This document shows positions 1-11,245 of a DNA stretch of 64,000 nucleotides, in pieces. Every line of letters begins with the position of its first letter. The first letter of the stretch is position 1. The position numbers were made by a program, and so were the translations under genes. The notes below the pieces were generated by a model that was not told where the DNA came from, made no database searches, and saw only the letters and a program-made list of their open reading frames with translations. The DNA comes from Tragulus kanchil (Eukaryota > Chordata > Mammalia > Artiodactyla > Tragulidae), in assembly GCA_022376925.1 (NCBI GenBank), contig JAIOJX010000031.1, positions 135,674,854-135,738,853 on the forward strand. The letters run 5' to 3'.

Positions 1-261
1 TTCAGGGCCAAAAAGTATGTGTATCTTGAAGGCTTTGGAAGCACTCCTGGTGGCCTCCTCCTCTCAACGCTCCCCATACTTACTTTCTCCGTGAAGAATT
101 TGCACTCTGAACCCACCTTAGGGATTAACAGACCTGGTGTCATTTCATTAAAAGCAATTTTGATTTTAGATAAATCTCTCCTCTTCTCTCTGCCTTGCTG
201 CTACCCCACCAATACACCGTAAATACTGTTAACATTTTGGGGTTTTTTTTCTTATAATTTT

Positions 262-369
262 TTCTTTTTGGTTGCGTCATGCTGCATGCAGGATCTTAGT
301 TTCCCAACTAGGGATCAAACCCAGGCCCCCTGCTTTGGTCTTAACCACTGGACCACCACAGAAATCCCT
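262..369 (-). mobile_element. CHR-type tRNA-derived SINE fragment
   Basis: Minus-strand SINE head: complement of gatctt...gggatcaaacccaggcc...ctggaccacca. Duplicated at 1358-1465. Confidence 0.75.
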
Positions 370-419
370 TGTTTCCTTATCATTTAAAAATAATTACCAG
401 ATTTACGGAGATGGTTGCC

Positions 420-1050
420 TCTCTGGAGTAGTGGAGAAGAGGTCTGGTTTTCATGGTACCTTTCTTTCATCTACACACACCTGCGGCTCTATTGTCTGTT
501 TTCAGGCGTTCATAGCGTTCAGCTGTGGTCCTCCCCTCCCATGTGTGCATGGTGTGTTCTTTGTCCCAAGTCATACAGCTTACATGCTGCTCTGTCATCC
601 CCAGTCTGTTGTTCTTACCTTGTTAATAGCTGCACAGTGTACTCAGATTTATCTGTGTGGCCCTCCCTCTACTGTTTGAATGTTTAATTTAGTTCTTGTT
701 TCTTACATTTGTTAAATGATACCATAATGAACATTTTGGTGCATAACATATTTTTCTAAATTTAGGATTATTTTAAGAGTCTGACAAAGGGTCAGAAAGG
801 GAATTGTTATTTTAAGAGTCTAACAAAGGGTCAGAAAGGGAATAGTTATTTTAAGGTTTCTGATACATTTATCTAAGTTTTCTTCTGAAAACATACCAGT
901 TTGCACTGCTGCCATTAGCACATGATGGTGTGTCTTCCACACATTCTCACTAGCATTATGTAACAATACCACTTTTGACCTTTCCAATGGATTTGAACAG
1001 TCTCCATCATAAGGATATTATTTGTCTTCATTTTGTCCATAAATATTTCC
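420..1050 (-). mobile_element. Old L1-like (L1M) 3' fragment
   Basis: Wording typical of degenerate mammalian L1 ORF2 3' sequence read on the plus strand as its complement: ttgttaatagctgcacagtg, aaagggtcagaaaggg, ccagtttgcactgctgcca, cacacattctcactagca. Boundaries are approximate. Duplicated at about 1516-2146. Confidence 0.45.
768..855 (+). repeat. 39-nt minisatellite (about 2.3 units)
   Basis: Units 768-806 and 807-845 (ttattttaagagtct... ending gggaatt/ag) differ at about two positions; a third partial unit follows. Copied at about 1863-1950. Confidence 0.85.
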
Positions 1051-2195
1051 CCAGTTTGAATTATTTTTGACAAGGTTTTAATTTTATATAGCTCAATTCC
1101 CTTAGCAGTTGTGTTTTTTTCTTGAAGGCTTTGGAAGCACTCCTGGTGGCCTCCTCCTCTCAACGCTCCCCATACTTACTTTCTCCGTGAAGAATTTGCA
1201 CTCTGAACCCACCTTAGGGATTAACAGACCTGGTGTCATTTCATTAAAAGCAATTTTGATTTTAGATAAATCTCTCCTCTTCTCTCTGCCTTGCTGCTAC
1301 CCCACCAATACACCGTAAATACTGTTAACATTTTGGGGTTTTTTTTCTTATAATTTTTTCTTTTTGGTTGCGTCATGCTGCATGCAGGATCTTAGTTTCC
1401 CAACTAGGGATCAAACCCAGGCCCCCTGCTTTGGTCTTAACCACTGGACCACCACAGAAATCCCTTGTTTCCTTATCATTTAAAAATAATTACCAGATTT
1501 ACGGAGATGGTTGCCTCTCTGGAGTAGTGGAGAAGAGGTCTGGTTTTCATGGTACCTTTCTTTCATCTACACACACCTGCGGCTCTATTGTCTGTTTTCA
1601 GGCGTTCATAGCGTTCAGCTGTGGTCCTCCCTCCCATGTGTGCATGGTGTGTTCTTTGTCCCAAGTCATACAGCTTACATGCTGCTCTGTCATCCCCAGT
1701 CTGTTGTTCTTACCTTGTTAATAGCTGCACAGTGTACTCAGATTTATCTGTGTGGCCCTCCCTCTACTGTTTGAATGTTTAATTTAGTTCTTGTTTCTTA
1801 CATTTGTTAAATGATACCATAATGAACATTTTGGTGCATAACATATTTTTCTAAATTTAGGATTATTTTAAGAGTCTGACAAAGGGTCAGAAAGGGAATT
1901 GTTATTTTAAGAGTCTAACAAAGGGTCAGAAAGGGAATAGTTATTTTAAGGTTTCTGATACATTTATCTAAGTTTTCTTCTGAAAACATACCAGTTTGCA
2001 CTGCTGCCATTAGCACATGATGGTGTGTCTTCCACACATTCTCACTAGCATTATGTAACAATACCACTTTTGACCTTTCCAATGGATTTGAACAGTCTCC
2101 ATCATAAGGATATTATTTGTCTTCATTTTGTCCATAAATATTTCCCCAGTTTGAATTATTTTTTGACAAGGTTTTAATTTTTATATAGCTCAATT

Positions 2196-3569
2196 CTTCT
2201 GATATCTCTTCTAAACCTACAAAATCTAACCTCTAAACATTATTGTTTTTTCCTGCAGTTTTCATTATTTGTACAATGCACTATAGTCATAATATGTTTT
2301 TTTTTAATTTTTCTTTTCTTTTTTTCTTTTTTAATAATATGTTATTTTATAATACAGTTCTACCTCTGGATCATCCCAATTTGTCTTACTGTTTTGTCAC
2401 TCTGTTTTATCCTAAATCTGTATTTTCCTTTTATACCCTTATAGGAGTTTTCTGTTAATTGTGCTTTTAAAAAGTGTATGTTTATGTGTGTTCGTATGAG
2501 AAATATATGCTTGTTACTCTTCCAAATAAAACTTGTTCACCAATTAAAAACAGCTTTCTGATGATTACTGAAGTGAACTTATAAATGAATTAGGAAGAAT
2601 TAGCATTGTTACATTTACTGTTAACCTCCACAGATATGATGTTCTTTTATGTATTCAAGTGTTTTTATCAGCCAGTAAGGCTTTGTGGTTTTCTTCTCAA
2701 AAGTTTTCCTTAGCTATTCCTCCGCACTGGTACAGTTGCAGGCTTCCTTGGATAGGGTTTTTCTTCTTTGTTATAATTCTCCAAAAGCCAGCATCCTAGG
2801 AATAGGATTAGTGGAGGGTTGCCCCACTGCTTGCACTCTAGCTAAACAAGCCCTGTACTTCCAGAAGCAGACGGGGGCCACAGATGATCTGAAGGAAGTG
2901 CGGGGAAAGCATAGCAGTATGTGAATACACACACACACACGAATACCACCTCAGAGGACTCAGCCATACCACCCCACCCCACCACCACCTCAGCTTTGAA
3001 TTTCCTCTCATTCTGGGTCCAGGACTAGGGCCCAGGCCACCTGATTATCAGGTCTCCTCTGGGCGGGACCCTGAAGGAGGAAGTACAAGCACCATTGGCA
3101 TGGCACTGGCATGGCCTTTCAGATAAAAAGACTGGTTTGGATCAATCGGCCCTAGGTTTTGTTTGGTTTGGGGTGGGGCAGGATTGGCTATGCCATGGGG
3201 CTTGCAGGATCTTAGTTCTCCATACCAATTGTAGAGTTTAGTATGTAGTGCCTGACTGGGAGCTGGGAGACTTTAGTCTCCTACTTTCTCTTAGTTTCAT
3301 TCTAGTATAAAATGCAAATCTAAAATAAAATCTAAATTTCCAGTTTTGAACCACATTAAAAAAAAGTTAGCCAACCCAGTTCACTCCAGAATTCCAGACC
3401 TTCCTCCTTGAAACTTCCCCCTGGATCCTCTGCCTAGAAAATAGGACCATCATCCTCTTCATATTCCAAGTCTTAAGGTGACAGCACAAATGAAAGTCGT
3501 GGACCATCACTTAATATAAGGAGATCCAAATATTGTAGAAGGAGAAGGGGGAGACAGAAGACGATCTGG
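2196..3569. other. Intergenic AT-rich stretch, no gene seen
   Basis: No exon, RNA gene or clear mobile element recognised. A short (ac)n run lies at about 2927-2940. Confidence 0.5.
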
Positions 3570-3712
3570 TTTGATGGCATCACTGACTCAATGGACATGA
3601 GTTTGAGCAAGCTCTGGGAGATGGTGAAGGGCAGGGAAGCCTGGAGACTACAGTCCATGGAGTCACGAAGAGTCAGACACAACTTAGCGACTGAACAACA
3701 GCAACAACCAAA
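3570..3712 (+). mobile_element. Bov-A type SINE
   Basis: Plus-strand words diagnostic of ruminant Bov-A: gatggcatcactgactcaat, gagtttgagcaagctctggg, agtccatggagtcacgaaga and gactgaacaaca. Confidence 0.85.
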
Positions 3713-4089
3713 ACAGTAAACAAGCCAGGATTGCATTTCTTCAATGTTGGAGAGAGATCAGCGCATACACAGTGAGTCAGTGTGACCTGGCATGTGGGAA
3801 AGGAGTCATTCTCAGAAAAATACAAACCATTGGTGGCTCAGAAAGAGAGGCATTTATTCTTATTTTTAACAGGGACATTATTTCTGGTCAGGGTGCCCTT
3901 CTCTTAAACGATTAAAGCAGATGTCCAATGCATGTATGTTGTTATCACAAAGGTGCTTTTTAGTTAATATAGAATTCAGGTTAACTCACGTAGAAGCCTG
4001 AATGGCTTCCCCGTGTCTCAGTACATGAAACTTTCTTTTATGAGAAGCCGAAAGAATCCTGTGAGGCTGAATTTCTGGAAGCCCTCCTA

Positions 4090-4296
4090 GGGCTGCCTAG
4101 GTGGCATAGTGGTAAAGAATCTGTCCACCATGCAGGAGAGGTGGATTCAATCCCTGCGTCAGGAAGATCCCCTGGAGAAGGAAATGGCCAGCCACTCCAG
4201 TGTTCTTGCCTGGGAAATCCCATGGGCAGAGGAACCTGGCAGGCTGTAGTCCATGGGGTCTCGAAGAGGTGGACACGACCGGGCCACTAAACAACA
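4090..4296 (+). mobile_element. Bov-tA SINE
   Basis: A tRNA-Glu-like head (gctgcctaggtggcatagtg, ttcaatccctg) is followed by a Bov-A body (ctggagaaggaaatggcc, cactccagtgttcttgcctg, agtccatggggtctcgaag). Copied at 5169-5375. Confidence 0.92.
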
Positions 4297-4319
4297 ACTC
4301 ATGTCCTAAGGTGGCCCCT

Positions 4320-4799
4320 GAAGACAGGGCCTCTGCAGGGACCCCTTCATCTCCTTGCTCCTCAGTCTGTAATGAGTGGATTCATAGTGGGCGTGAGGAC
4401 AGAGTAGATGGCAGACAGGTGCCCTTGCTGCGGGGAGTAGCACTCAGGTGGGCTGCATGTAGGCGGAGGTGCTGGTGCTGTAAAACAGGAGTGCAGTGGC
4501 CAGGTGGGAGGAGCAGGTGGAGAAGGCCTTCCCGCGGCCCGTCACCGAGCTCATCTGAACCACTGTGGTCAAGACATGTGCGTAGGACAGCACGGTGAGA
4601 CGAAGCAGCTTGAGATGACACAGCCGCTGACTGCGAACACCGCAGTTTTGTGGACACCTGTGTGGGCACAAGCCAGGTGCAGGAGGGCGGGGATGTCGCA
4701 GAAGAAGTGATCGATCTCATCCGGGCCGCAGAAGGGCATGGAGAAGGTGTTGGCTTGTGTGAAGACAGAAAGAGGAGGCCACCGCCACCAAGGAAGCAC
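4320..4799 (-). pseudogene. Olfactory receptor pseudogene, partial copy (assembly duplicate)
   Basis: Minus-strand fragments identical in content to the 3' part of the 5399-6030 pseudogene: TQANTFSMPFCG, EIDHFFCDIPALLHLAC, SYAHVLTTVVQMSS and AFSTCSSHLATALL. The copy stops abruptly at the joint near 4799, where two bases have also been lost relative to the other copy (4761-4772 against 5840-5853). It is the left member of the 3724-4799 / 4803-5880 pair. Confidence 0.8.
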
Positions 4800-5398
4800 A
4801 GAGCCAGGATTGCATTTCTTCAATGTTGGAGAGAGATCAGCGCATACACAGTGAGTCAGTGTGACCTGGCATGTGGGAAAGGAGTCATTCTCAGAAAAAT
4901 ACAAACCATTGGTGGCTCAGAAAGAGAGGCATTTATTCTTATTTTTAACAGGGACATTATTTCTGGTCAGGGTGCCCTTCTCTTAAACGATTAAAGCAGA
5001 TGTCCAATGCATGTATGTTGTTATCACAAAGGTGCTTTTTAGTTAATATAGAATTCAGGTTAACTCACGTAGAAGCCTGAATGGCTTCCCCGTGTCTCAG
5101 TACATGAAACTTTCTTTTATGAGAAGCCGAAAGAATCCTGTGAGGCTGAATTTCTGGAAGCCCTCCTAGGGCTGCCTAGGTGGCATAGTGGTAAAGAATC
5201 TGTCCACCATGCAGGAGAGGTGGATTCAATCCCTGCGTCAGGAAGATCCCCTGGAGAAGGAAATGGCCAGCCACTCCAGTGTTCTTGCCTGGGAAATCCC
5301 ATGGGCAGAGGAACCTGGCAGGCTGTAGTCCATGGGGTCTCGAAGAGGTGGACACGACCGGGCCACTAAACAACAACTCATGTCCTAAGGTGGCCCCT

Positions 5399-6030
5399 GA
5401 AGACAGGGCCTCTGCAGGGACCCCTTCATCTCCTTGCTCCTCAGTCTGTAATGAGTGGATTCATAGTGGGCGTGAGGACAGAGTAGATGGCAGACAGGTG
5501 CCCTTGCTGCGGGGAGTAGCACTCAGGTGGGCTGCATGTAGGCGGAGGTGCTGGTGCTGTAAAACAGGAGTGCAGTGGCCAGGTGGGAGGAGCAGGTGGA
5601 GAAGGCCTTCCCGCGGCCCGTCACCGAGCTCATCTGAACCACTGTGGTCAAGACATGTGCGTAGGACAGCACGGTGAGACGAAGCAGCTTGAGATGACAC
5701 AGCCGCTGACTGCGAACACCGCAGTTTTGTGGACACCTGTGTGGGCACAAGCCAGGTGCAGGAGGGCGGGGATGTCGCAGAAGAAGTGATCGATCTCATC
5801 CGGGCCGCAGAAGGGCATGGAGAAGGTGTTGGCTTGTGTGGAAGACAGAAAAGAGGAGGCCACCGCCACCAAGGAAGCACGGGTCGCAGGGCCCATGGCC
5901 GTCTGGTACTCTAAGGGGCGGTAGATGGCCAGACAGCGGTCGTAAGCCATGCAGGTGATGAGGAAACACTCCGTGAACGCAAAGCAGACGAAGGCAAAGA
6001 GCTGGGAAGTGCAGGCAGGCAGGGAAACTT
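5399..6030 (-). pseudogene. Class II olfactory receptor pseudogene (5'-truncated, frameshifted)
   Basis: Olfactory receptor hallmarks in order on the minus strand: TM3 with MAYDRCLAIYRPL (5933-5950 begins MAYDRC), extracellular-loop motif FCGPDEIDHFFCDIPALLHL, TM5/6 SYAHVLTTVVQMSS...GKAFSTCSSHL, and TM7 TPTMNPLI followed by RSKEMKGSLQ. The protein begins only at TM3 (SLPACTSQLFAF near 6025); TM1 and TM2 are missing and a Bov-tA fragment sits at the break. At least three frame changes occur: between ISSCF and SYAHV (near 5690), after AYMQPT (near 5523), and inside MNPLI/YRLRSK (near 5450). It is non-functional as a receptor; the subfamily is not assigned. Confidence 0.9.
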
Positions 6031-6039
6031 GCCTCGAAC

Positions 6040-6141
6040 CCAGGAGCGTGGCACTAGTGGTAAAGAACCGGCCTGCAATGCAGGTATGAAGACACACAGG
6101 TTCAGTCCCCTGGAGAAGGAAATGCAACCCTTCCAGGTTCA
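6040..6141 (+). mobile_element. Bov-tA SINE fragment at olfactory receptor breakpoint
   Basis: tRNA-like head (ctagtggtaaagaaccggcc) and the start of a Bov-A body (cctggagaaggaaatgcaac). It lies where the receptor pseudogene loses TM1-TM2. Confidence 0.75.
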
Positions 6142-6310
6142 ATCTTAGCCCAGCCGCTTACTACCTGTGTGACATTAGGCAAATTGCTTAACCTCTCTGT
6201 GCTTCAGTTTCTTTTATCTGAAACATGTAGGAATAGCAATGCCGCCCTCACCATTGAACTATCATGAGGATTAAGTAAAGTTAGTAGACTTCTAACTGTT
6301 AGAACTGCTC
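6142..6310 (+). mobile_element. MIR SINE
   Basis: Core words of MIR: cttactacctgtgtgac, aaattgcttaacctctctgt, gcttcagtttctttt, and gaggattaagtaaa. Confidence 0.85.
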
Positions 6311-6435
6311 CTGGTATGTAACATACTGCATCTTTATTGTTATTTTCTTCAAATGATTGGAATGATTTTTCCAGAACTATATGGTATGACCTCTTCATGG
6401 ATATAGGTGACAGTACTGCAAACCTCCTAACTGGG

Positions 6436-6705
6436 GACTTCCCTGGTAGCCAGTGGTTAAGAATCCACCTGCCAATACAGGGAATATGGGCTTGATCCCT
6501 GGTTTGGGAATATTCCACATGCCGTGGGGCAACCAAGCCCATGCACTGCAACTACTGAACCCATGTGTTGTAACTACTGAGGCTCGTGTGCCCTAGAGCC
6601 CATGATCCACAATGAGAGGGGCCACCACAATGTGAAGGCCACATTCTGCAACCTCAGAGTAGTCCCTGCTTGCTGCAACTAGAGAAAGTCTGTTAGCAGG
6701 AGGCA
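6436..6705 (+). mobile_element. CHR-type SINE
   Basis: Head gggacttccctggtagccag, body gatccctggtttgggaa, tail agtccctgcttgctgcaact. Copied at 7522-7791. Confidence 0.85.
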
Positions 6706-7179
6706 TGACTGATGCCCTGCTTGTCAAGGAGCCTTGTTCTCATCCGTCAGGAGGCAGAAAGTCCCCAGAGGTACCTTGGGTGAATCCCTAAGATAAGTGA
6801 GAAACAGACAACAGGAGGCACACCAACAAAAGTCCACATGCTGGCCCACCCCAGTGCTTTCAAACATTCATTGAGCATCGACTAGAAGCAGGCCCTGGCC
6901 GAGCACTAGTCATATTCAGACAAGCTTGTGGTGGGTCCTGCCTTTAAGAAATCTACCTTCAGGTGGGAAAGACCTGACCCTATCCACCACATATGACCAA
7001 GAGGCGTATCTCCTCTCAGAGAAGTAGAACTGGAGACAAAAATGCATGGCAACCTGTGTTTCCAGGCTTGATGTATCAAAAAAAAAAAAAAACCCACAAA
7101 AAACTAGCATTATTTCCAAAAATAAATAACCTGAATCTAATAAAATTGATGAAATTCTTCAAAAAATAGACTAATTTAA

Positions 7180-7265
7180 AAACAACATATTACAGTCACG
7201 TTATTGTATGGCAGAAACCAACACAACATTGTAAAGCAACTATCCTCCCATTAAAAATAAATTTT
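7180..7265 (+). mobile_element. Ruminant LINE 3' end
   Basis: The familiar ruminant L1 terminal wording ttgtatggcagaaaccaaca, acattgtaaagcaactatcc, tcccattaaaaataaa. Present again at about 8266-8345 and 9449-9528 because of pairs 3 and 4. Confidence 0.6.
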
Positions 7266-8781
7266 AATGTCATGTGGCAGCCTCTTTCTAGGCCTCATTC
7301 CTGGAGTGGAAATTCCAGATCAAGACACACTGGACTTGTTTTTGAGTAAAAATGTTTGGGAAAGGAATGTTTTCAGTGTAAGAGATGTTTCTGCTCCTGG
7401 TATGTAACATACTGCATCTTTATTGTTATTTTCTTCAAATGATTGGAATGATTTTTCCAGAACTATATGGTATGACCTCTTCATGGATATAGGTGACAGT
7501 ACTGCAAACCTCCTAACTGGGGACTTCCCTGGTAGCCAGTGGTTAAGAATCCACCTGCCAATACAGGGAATATGGGCTTGATCCCTGGTTTGGGAATATT
7601 CCACATGCCGTGGGGCAACCAAGCCCATGCACTGCAACTACTGAACCCATGTGTTGTAACTACTGAGGCTCGTGTGCCCTAGAGCCCATGATCCACAATG
7701 AGAGGGGCCACCACAATGTGAAGGCCACATTCTGCAACCTCAGAGTAGTCCCTGCTTGCTGCAACTAGAGAAAGTCTGTTAGCAGGAGGCATGACTGATG
7801 CCCTGCTTGTCAAGGAGCCTTGTTCTCATCCGTCAGGAGGCAGAAAGTCCCCAGAGGTACCTTGGGTGAATCCCTAAGATAAGTGAGAAACAGACAACAG
7901 GAGGCACACCAACAAAAGTCCACATGCTGGCCCACCCCAGTGCTTTCAAACATTCATTGAGCATCGACTAGAAGCAGGCCCTGGCCGAGCACTAGTCATA
8001 TTCAGACAAGCTTGTGGTGGGTCCTGCCTTTAAGAAATCTACCTTCAGGTGGGAAAGACCTGACCCTATCCACCACATATGACCAAGAGGCGTATCTCCT
8101 CTCAGAGAAGTAGAACTGGAGACAAAAATGCATGGCAACCTGTGTTTCCAGGCTTGATGTATCAAAAAAAAACCCACAAAAAACTAGCATTATTTCCAAA
8201 AATAAATAACCTGAATCTAATAAAATTGATGAAATTCTTCAAAAAATAGACTAATTTAAAAACAACATATTACAGTCACGTTATTGTATGGCAGAAACCA
8301 ACACAACATTGTAAAGCAACTATCCTCCCATTAAAAATAAATTTTAATGTCATGTGGCAGCCTCTTTCTAGGCCTCATTCCTGGAGTGGAAATTCCAGAT
8401 CAAGACACACTGGACTTGTTTTTGAGTAAAAATGTTTGGGAAAGGAATGTTTTCAGTGTAAAGAGTTCCCTTTGCATTCAGCCCATTGAGCCGATTCAGA
8501 TTTCACTTCACCCAGGGGTAAACAAGAATGAGTTCGTTCCAGAAACTTCAACTACCCTGGTCAGCATATGAACACCGAATAAGCTTCTGTTGCTCAGCCT
8601 GTTTGCTGCTAACAAGAAACTGGTGTGGGAGCATGTACAGTGTCTCTTTGCAGAGGGGATCTAATTCGTTTACTGGTGCTAGATACTGCTTTGAATTCTG
8701 AGACCCACAGTGAGGGAGTGAAAAGCCTCTTTCTAGGCCTTATTCCTGAAGTGGAAATTCCAAATCAAGACACACTGGACT

Positions 8782-8826
<45 letters not shown>
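8782..8826. repeat. (TA)n microsatellite
   Basis: About 20 TA units. Same length in the duplicate at 9965-10009. Confidence 0.97.
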
Positions 8827-8827
<1 letters not shown>

Positions 8828-9259
8828 AATTTTTACAGAGTTTTGTTGTTCACAGACATGTATGTTCCCAGATCAGCCATATGCCTATCCCTGGCCCCCT
8901 TCCTTCTCCATCCCCTTCCAGTCCCCCACATCCCACCTCTCCAGGCCGTTGCACCACACCACTGCAGGATCCCCTATTCCCACAGCGCAATGACAATAGC
9001 TATCTTTTTCACGTATGATAGTATATGTTTCTATGTTACTCCCTCTATGCCTCCCACCCACTGTTCATTGCCCACAATGTTCATATGTCTGTTCTCCATG
9101 TCTATTTTTCCATCACTTCACTGCGTGTGTTATCATTACCATCTTACTAGATTCCATATATATGTATTAGTATACTGTACTTGTCTTTCTCTTTTTGACT
9201 TACTTCACTTTTTATGATAGGTTCTAGATCCGTCCATCTCATTGGGACTGATTCTTCTG
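8827..9259 (-). mobile_element. L1 3' UTR fragment
   Basis: Matches, with divergence, the 3' UTR of the L1 at 10480-11200 (tacagagttttgttgtt, gcctcccacccactgttcat, gataggttctagatcc). Copied at 10010-10442. Confidence 0.75.
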
Positions 9260-9964
9260 CCAAGAGGCGTATCTCCTCTCAGAGAAGTAGAACTGGAGAC
9301 AAAAATGCATGGCAACCTGTGTTTCCAGGCTTGATGTATCAAAAAAAAAAAAAAACCCACAAAAAACTAGCATTATTTCCAAAAATAAATAACCTGAATC
9401 TAATAAAATTGATGAAATTCTTCAAAAAATAGACTAATTTAAAAACAACATATTACAGTCACGTTATTGTATGGCAGAAACCAACACAACATTGTAAAGC
9501 AACTATCCTCCCATTAAAAATAAATTTTAATGTCATGTGGCAGCCTCTTTCTAGGCCTCATTCCTGGAGTGGAAATTCCAGATCAAGACACACTGGACTT
9601 GTTTTTGAGTAAAAATGTTTGGGAAAGGAATGTTTTCAGTGTAAAGAGTTCCCTTTGCATTCAGCCCATTGAGCCGATTCAGATTTCACTTCACCCAGGG
9701 GTAAACAAGAATGAGTTCGTTCCAGAAACTTCAACTACCCTGGTCAGCATATGAACACCGAATAAGCTTCTGTTGCTCAGCCTGTTTGCTGCTAACAAGA
9801 AACTGGTGTGGGAGCATGTACAGTGTCTCTTTGCAGAGGGGATCTAATTCGTTTACTGGTGCTAGATACTGCTTTGAATTCTGAGACCCACAGTGAGGGA
9901 GTGAAAAGCCTCTTTCTAGGCCTTATTCCTGAAGTGGAAATTCCAAATCAAGACACACTGGACT

Positions 9965-10010
<46 letters not shown>

Positions 10011-10830
10011 AATTTTTACAGAGTTTTGTTGTTCACAGACATGTATGTTCCCAGATCAGCCATATGCCTATCCCTGGCCCCCTTCCTTCTCCATCCCCTT
10101 CCAGTCCCCCACATCCCACCTCTCCAGGCCGTTGCACCACACCACTGCAGGATCCCCTATTCCCACAGCGCAATGACAATAGCTATCTTTTTCACGTATG
10201 ATAGTATATGTTTCTATGTTACTCCCTCTATGCCTCCCACCCACTGTTCATTGCCCACAATGTTCATATGTCTGTTCTCCATGTCTATTTTTCCATCACT
10301 TCACTGCGTGTGTTATCATTACCATCTTACTAGATTCCATATATATGTATTAGTATACTGTACTTGTCTTTCTCTTTTTGACTTACTTCACTTTTTATGA
10401 TAGGTTCTAGATCCGTCCATCTCATTGGGACTGATTCTTCTGCATTTCTTTTTTTTTTTTTAATTTTTATTTTACTTTTAACTTTTACAGAGTTTTGTTG
10501 TTTACAGATATGTATGTTTCCAGATTAGTCTTATGTATATCTCCCCATCCCACCCCTCCAGGTTGTTGCACAGTGCCCCTGCAGGATCCCCTTTTCTCAC
10601 AGCACAATGACAATAGCTATTTTTTTCACATATGATAGTACAGGTTTTCATGCTACTTCCTTTATGCCTCCCACCCACTGTTCATTCCCCACAATGTCCA
10701 TACATCTTTTCTCCATGTCTGTTTTTTCATCGCTTCACTGCGTGTGTTATCATTACCATCCTACTAGATTCCATATATATGTGTTAGTATACTGTACTTG
10801 TCTTTCCCTTTTTGACTTACTTCACTTTTT

Positions 10831-11134
10831 TTTTTTGAGTGGGGGCGGGTTCGGGAGGGAGGGAGGGCAGCAGGCAGGCCACTTCTATTGGTCGTTCATT
10901 TATCTATTTTCATCCATCTTTGCTCTTTGGCCCACGTGGGCCTCCCATCGCAGTGGCCTCTGTTGTCGCAGAGCACCAGCTCTGGGCACATGCACTCCAG
11001 AGCTCCGGCTCAGTAATCAGACACATCAGTCCAGCCACTCCACAGCACGTGGGATCTTGCCAGGCCAGGGATTTAACTGGCACCCCTTGCACTGCAAGGC
11101 GGTGTCCTTACCCACTGAACCACCAGAGAAGCCC
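10831..11134 (-). mobile_element. CHR-type SINE with 15-nt target-site duplication
   Basis: It is flanked by cttacttcacttttt at 10816-10830 and 11135-11149. The body carries the young-subfamily words (complements of ggagctctggagtgcatg and ttgcagtgcaagg). It is inserted in the L1 3' UTR, so it is younger than the L1. Confidence 0.92.
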
Positions 11135-11245
11135 CTTACTTCACTTTTTATGATAGGTTCTAGATCCAGCTACCTCATTAGGACTGATTCTTCTGCATTT
11201 CTTTTTACAGCTGTGTAGTATTCCATTGTATATATGTACCAGAGC

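Larger units (their letters stand above)
24..2195. repeat. Tandem near-identical pair 1: 24-1098 / 1120-2195
   Basis: Offset 1096 nt; 21 unrelated bases between copies. Differences are single-base length changes in C and T runs. It contains a CHR SINE, L1-like sequence and a 39-nt minisatellite, all copied. Confidence 0.95.
3724..5880. repeat. Tandem near-identical pair 2: 3724-4799 / 4803-5880
   Basis: Offset 1079 nt. It copies a Bov-tA SINE and part of the olfactory receptor pseudogene. The right-hand copy continues into further receptor sequence, while the left copy stops, so the right copy is the collinear one at that side. Confidence 0.95.
6305..8460. repeat. Tandem near-identical pair 3: 6305-7380 / 7391-8460
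   Basis: Offset 1086 nt, falling to 1080 because a poly(A) tract is six bases shorter in the right copy (7078-7092 against 8164-8172). It overlaps pair 4 in 8083-8460, so that stretch exists three times. Confidence 0.95.
8083..10443. repeat. Tandem near-identical pair 4: 8083-9259 / 9260-10443
   Basis: Offset 1177-1183 nt, no spacer. It includes the (TA)n tract and an L1 3' UTR fragment in both copies. Confidence 0.95.

Noticed and set aside
4200..4598. 132-codon plus-strand frame over the olfactory receptor region (copy 5279-5677)
   Set aside because: It is the antisense shadow of the receptor pseudogene joined to a Bov-tA.
10607..11218. 203-codon open frame
   Set aside because: It is L1 3' UTR plus an antisense CHR SINE; both are recognised non-coding here.
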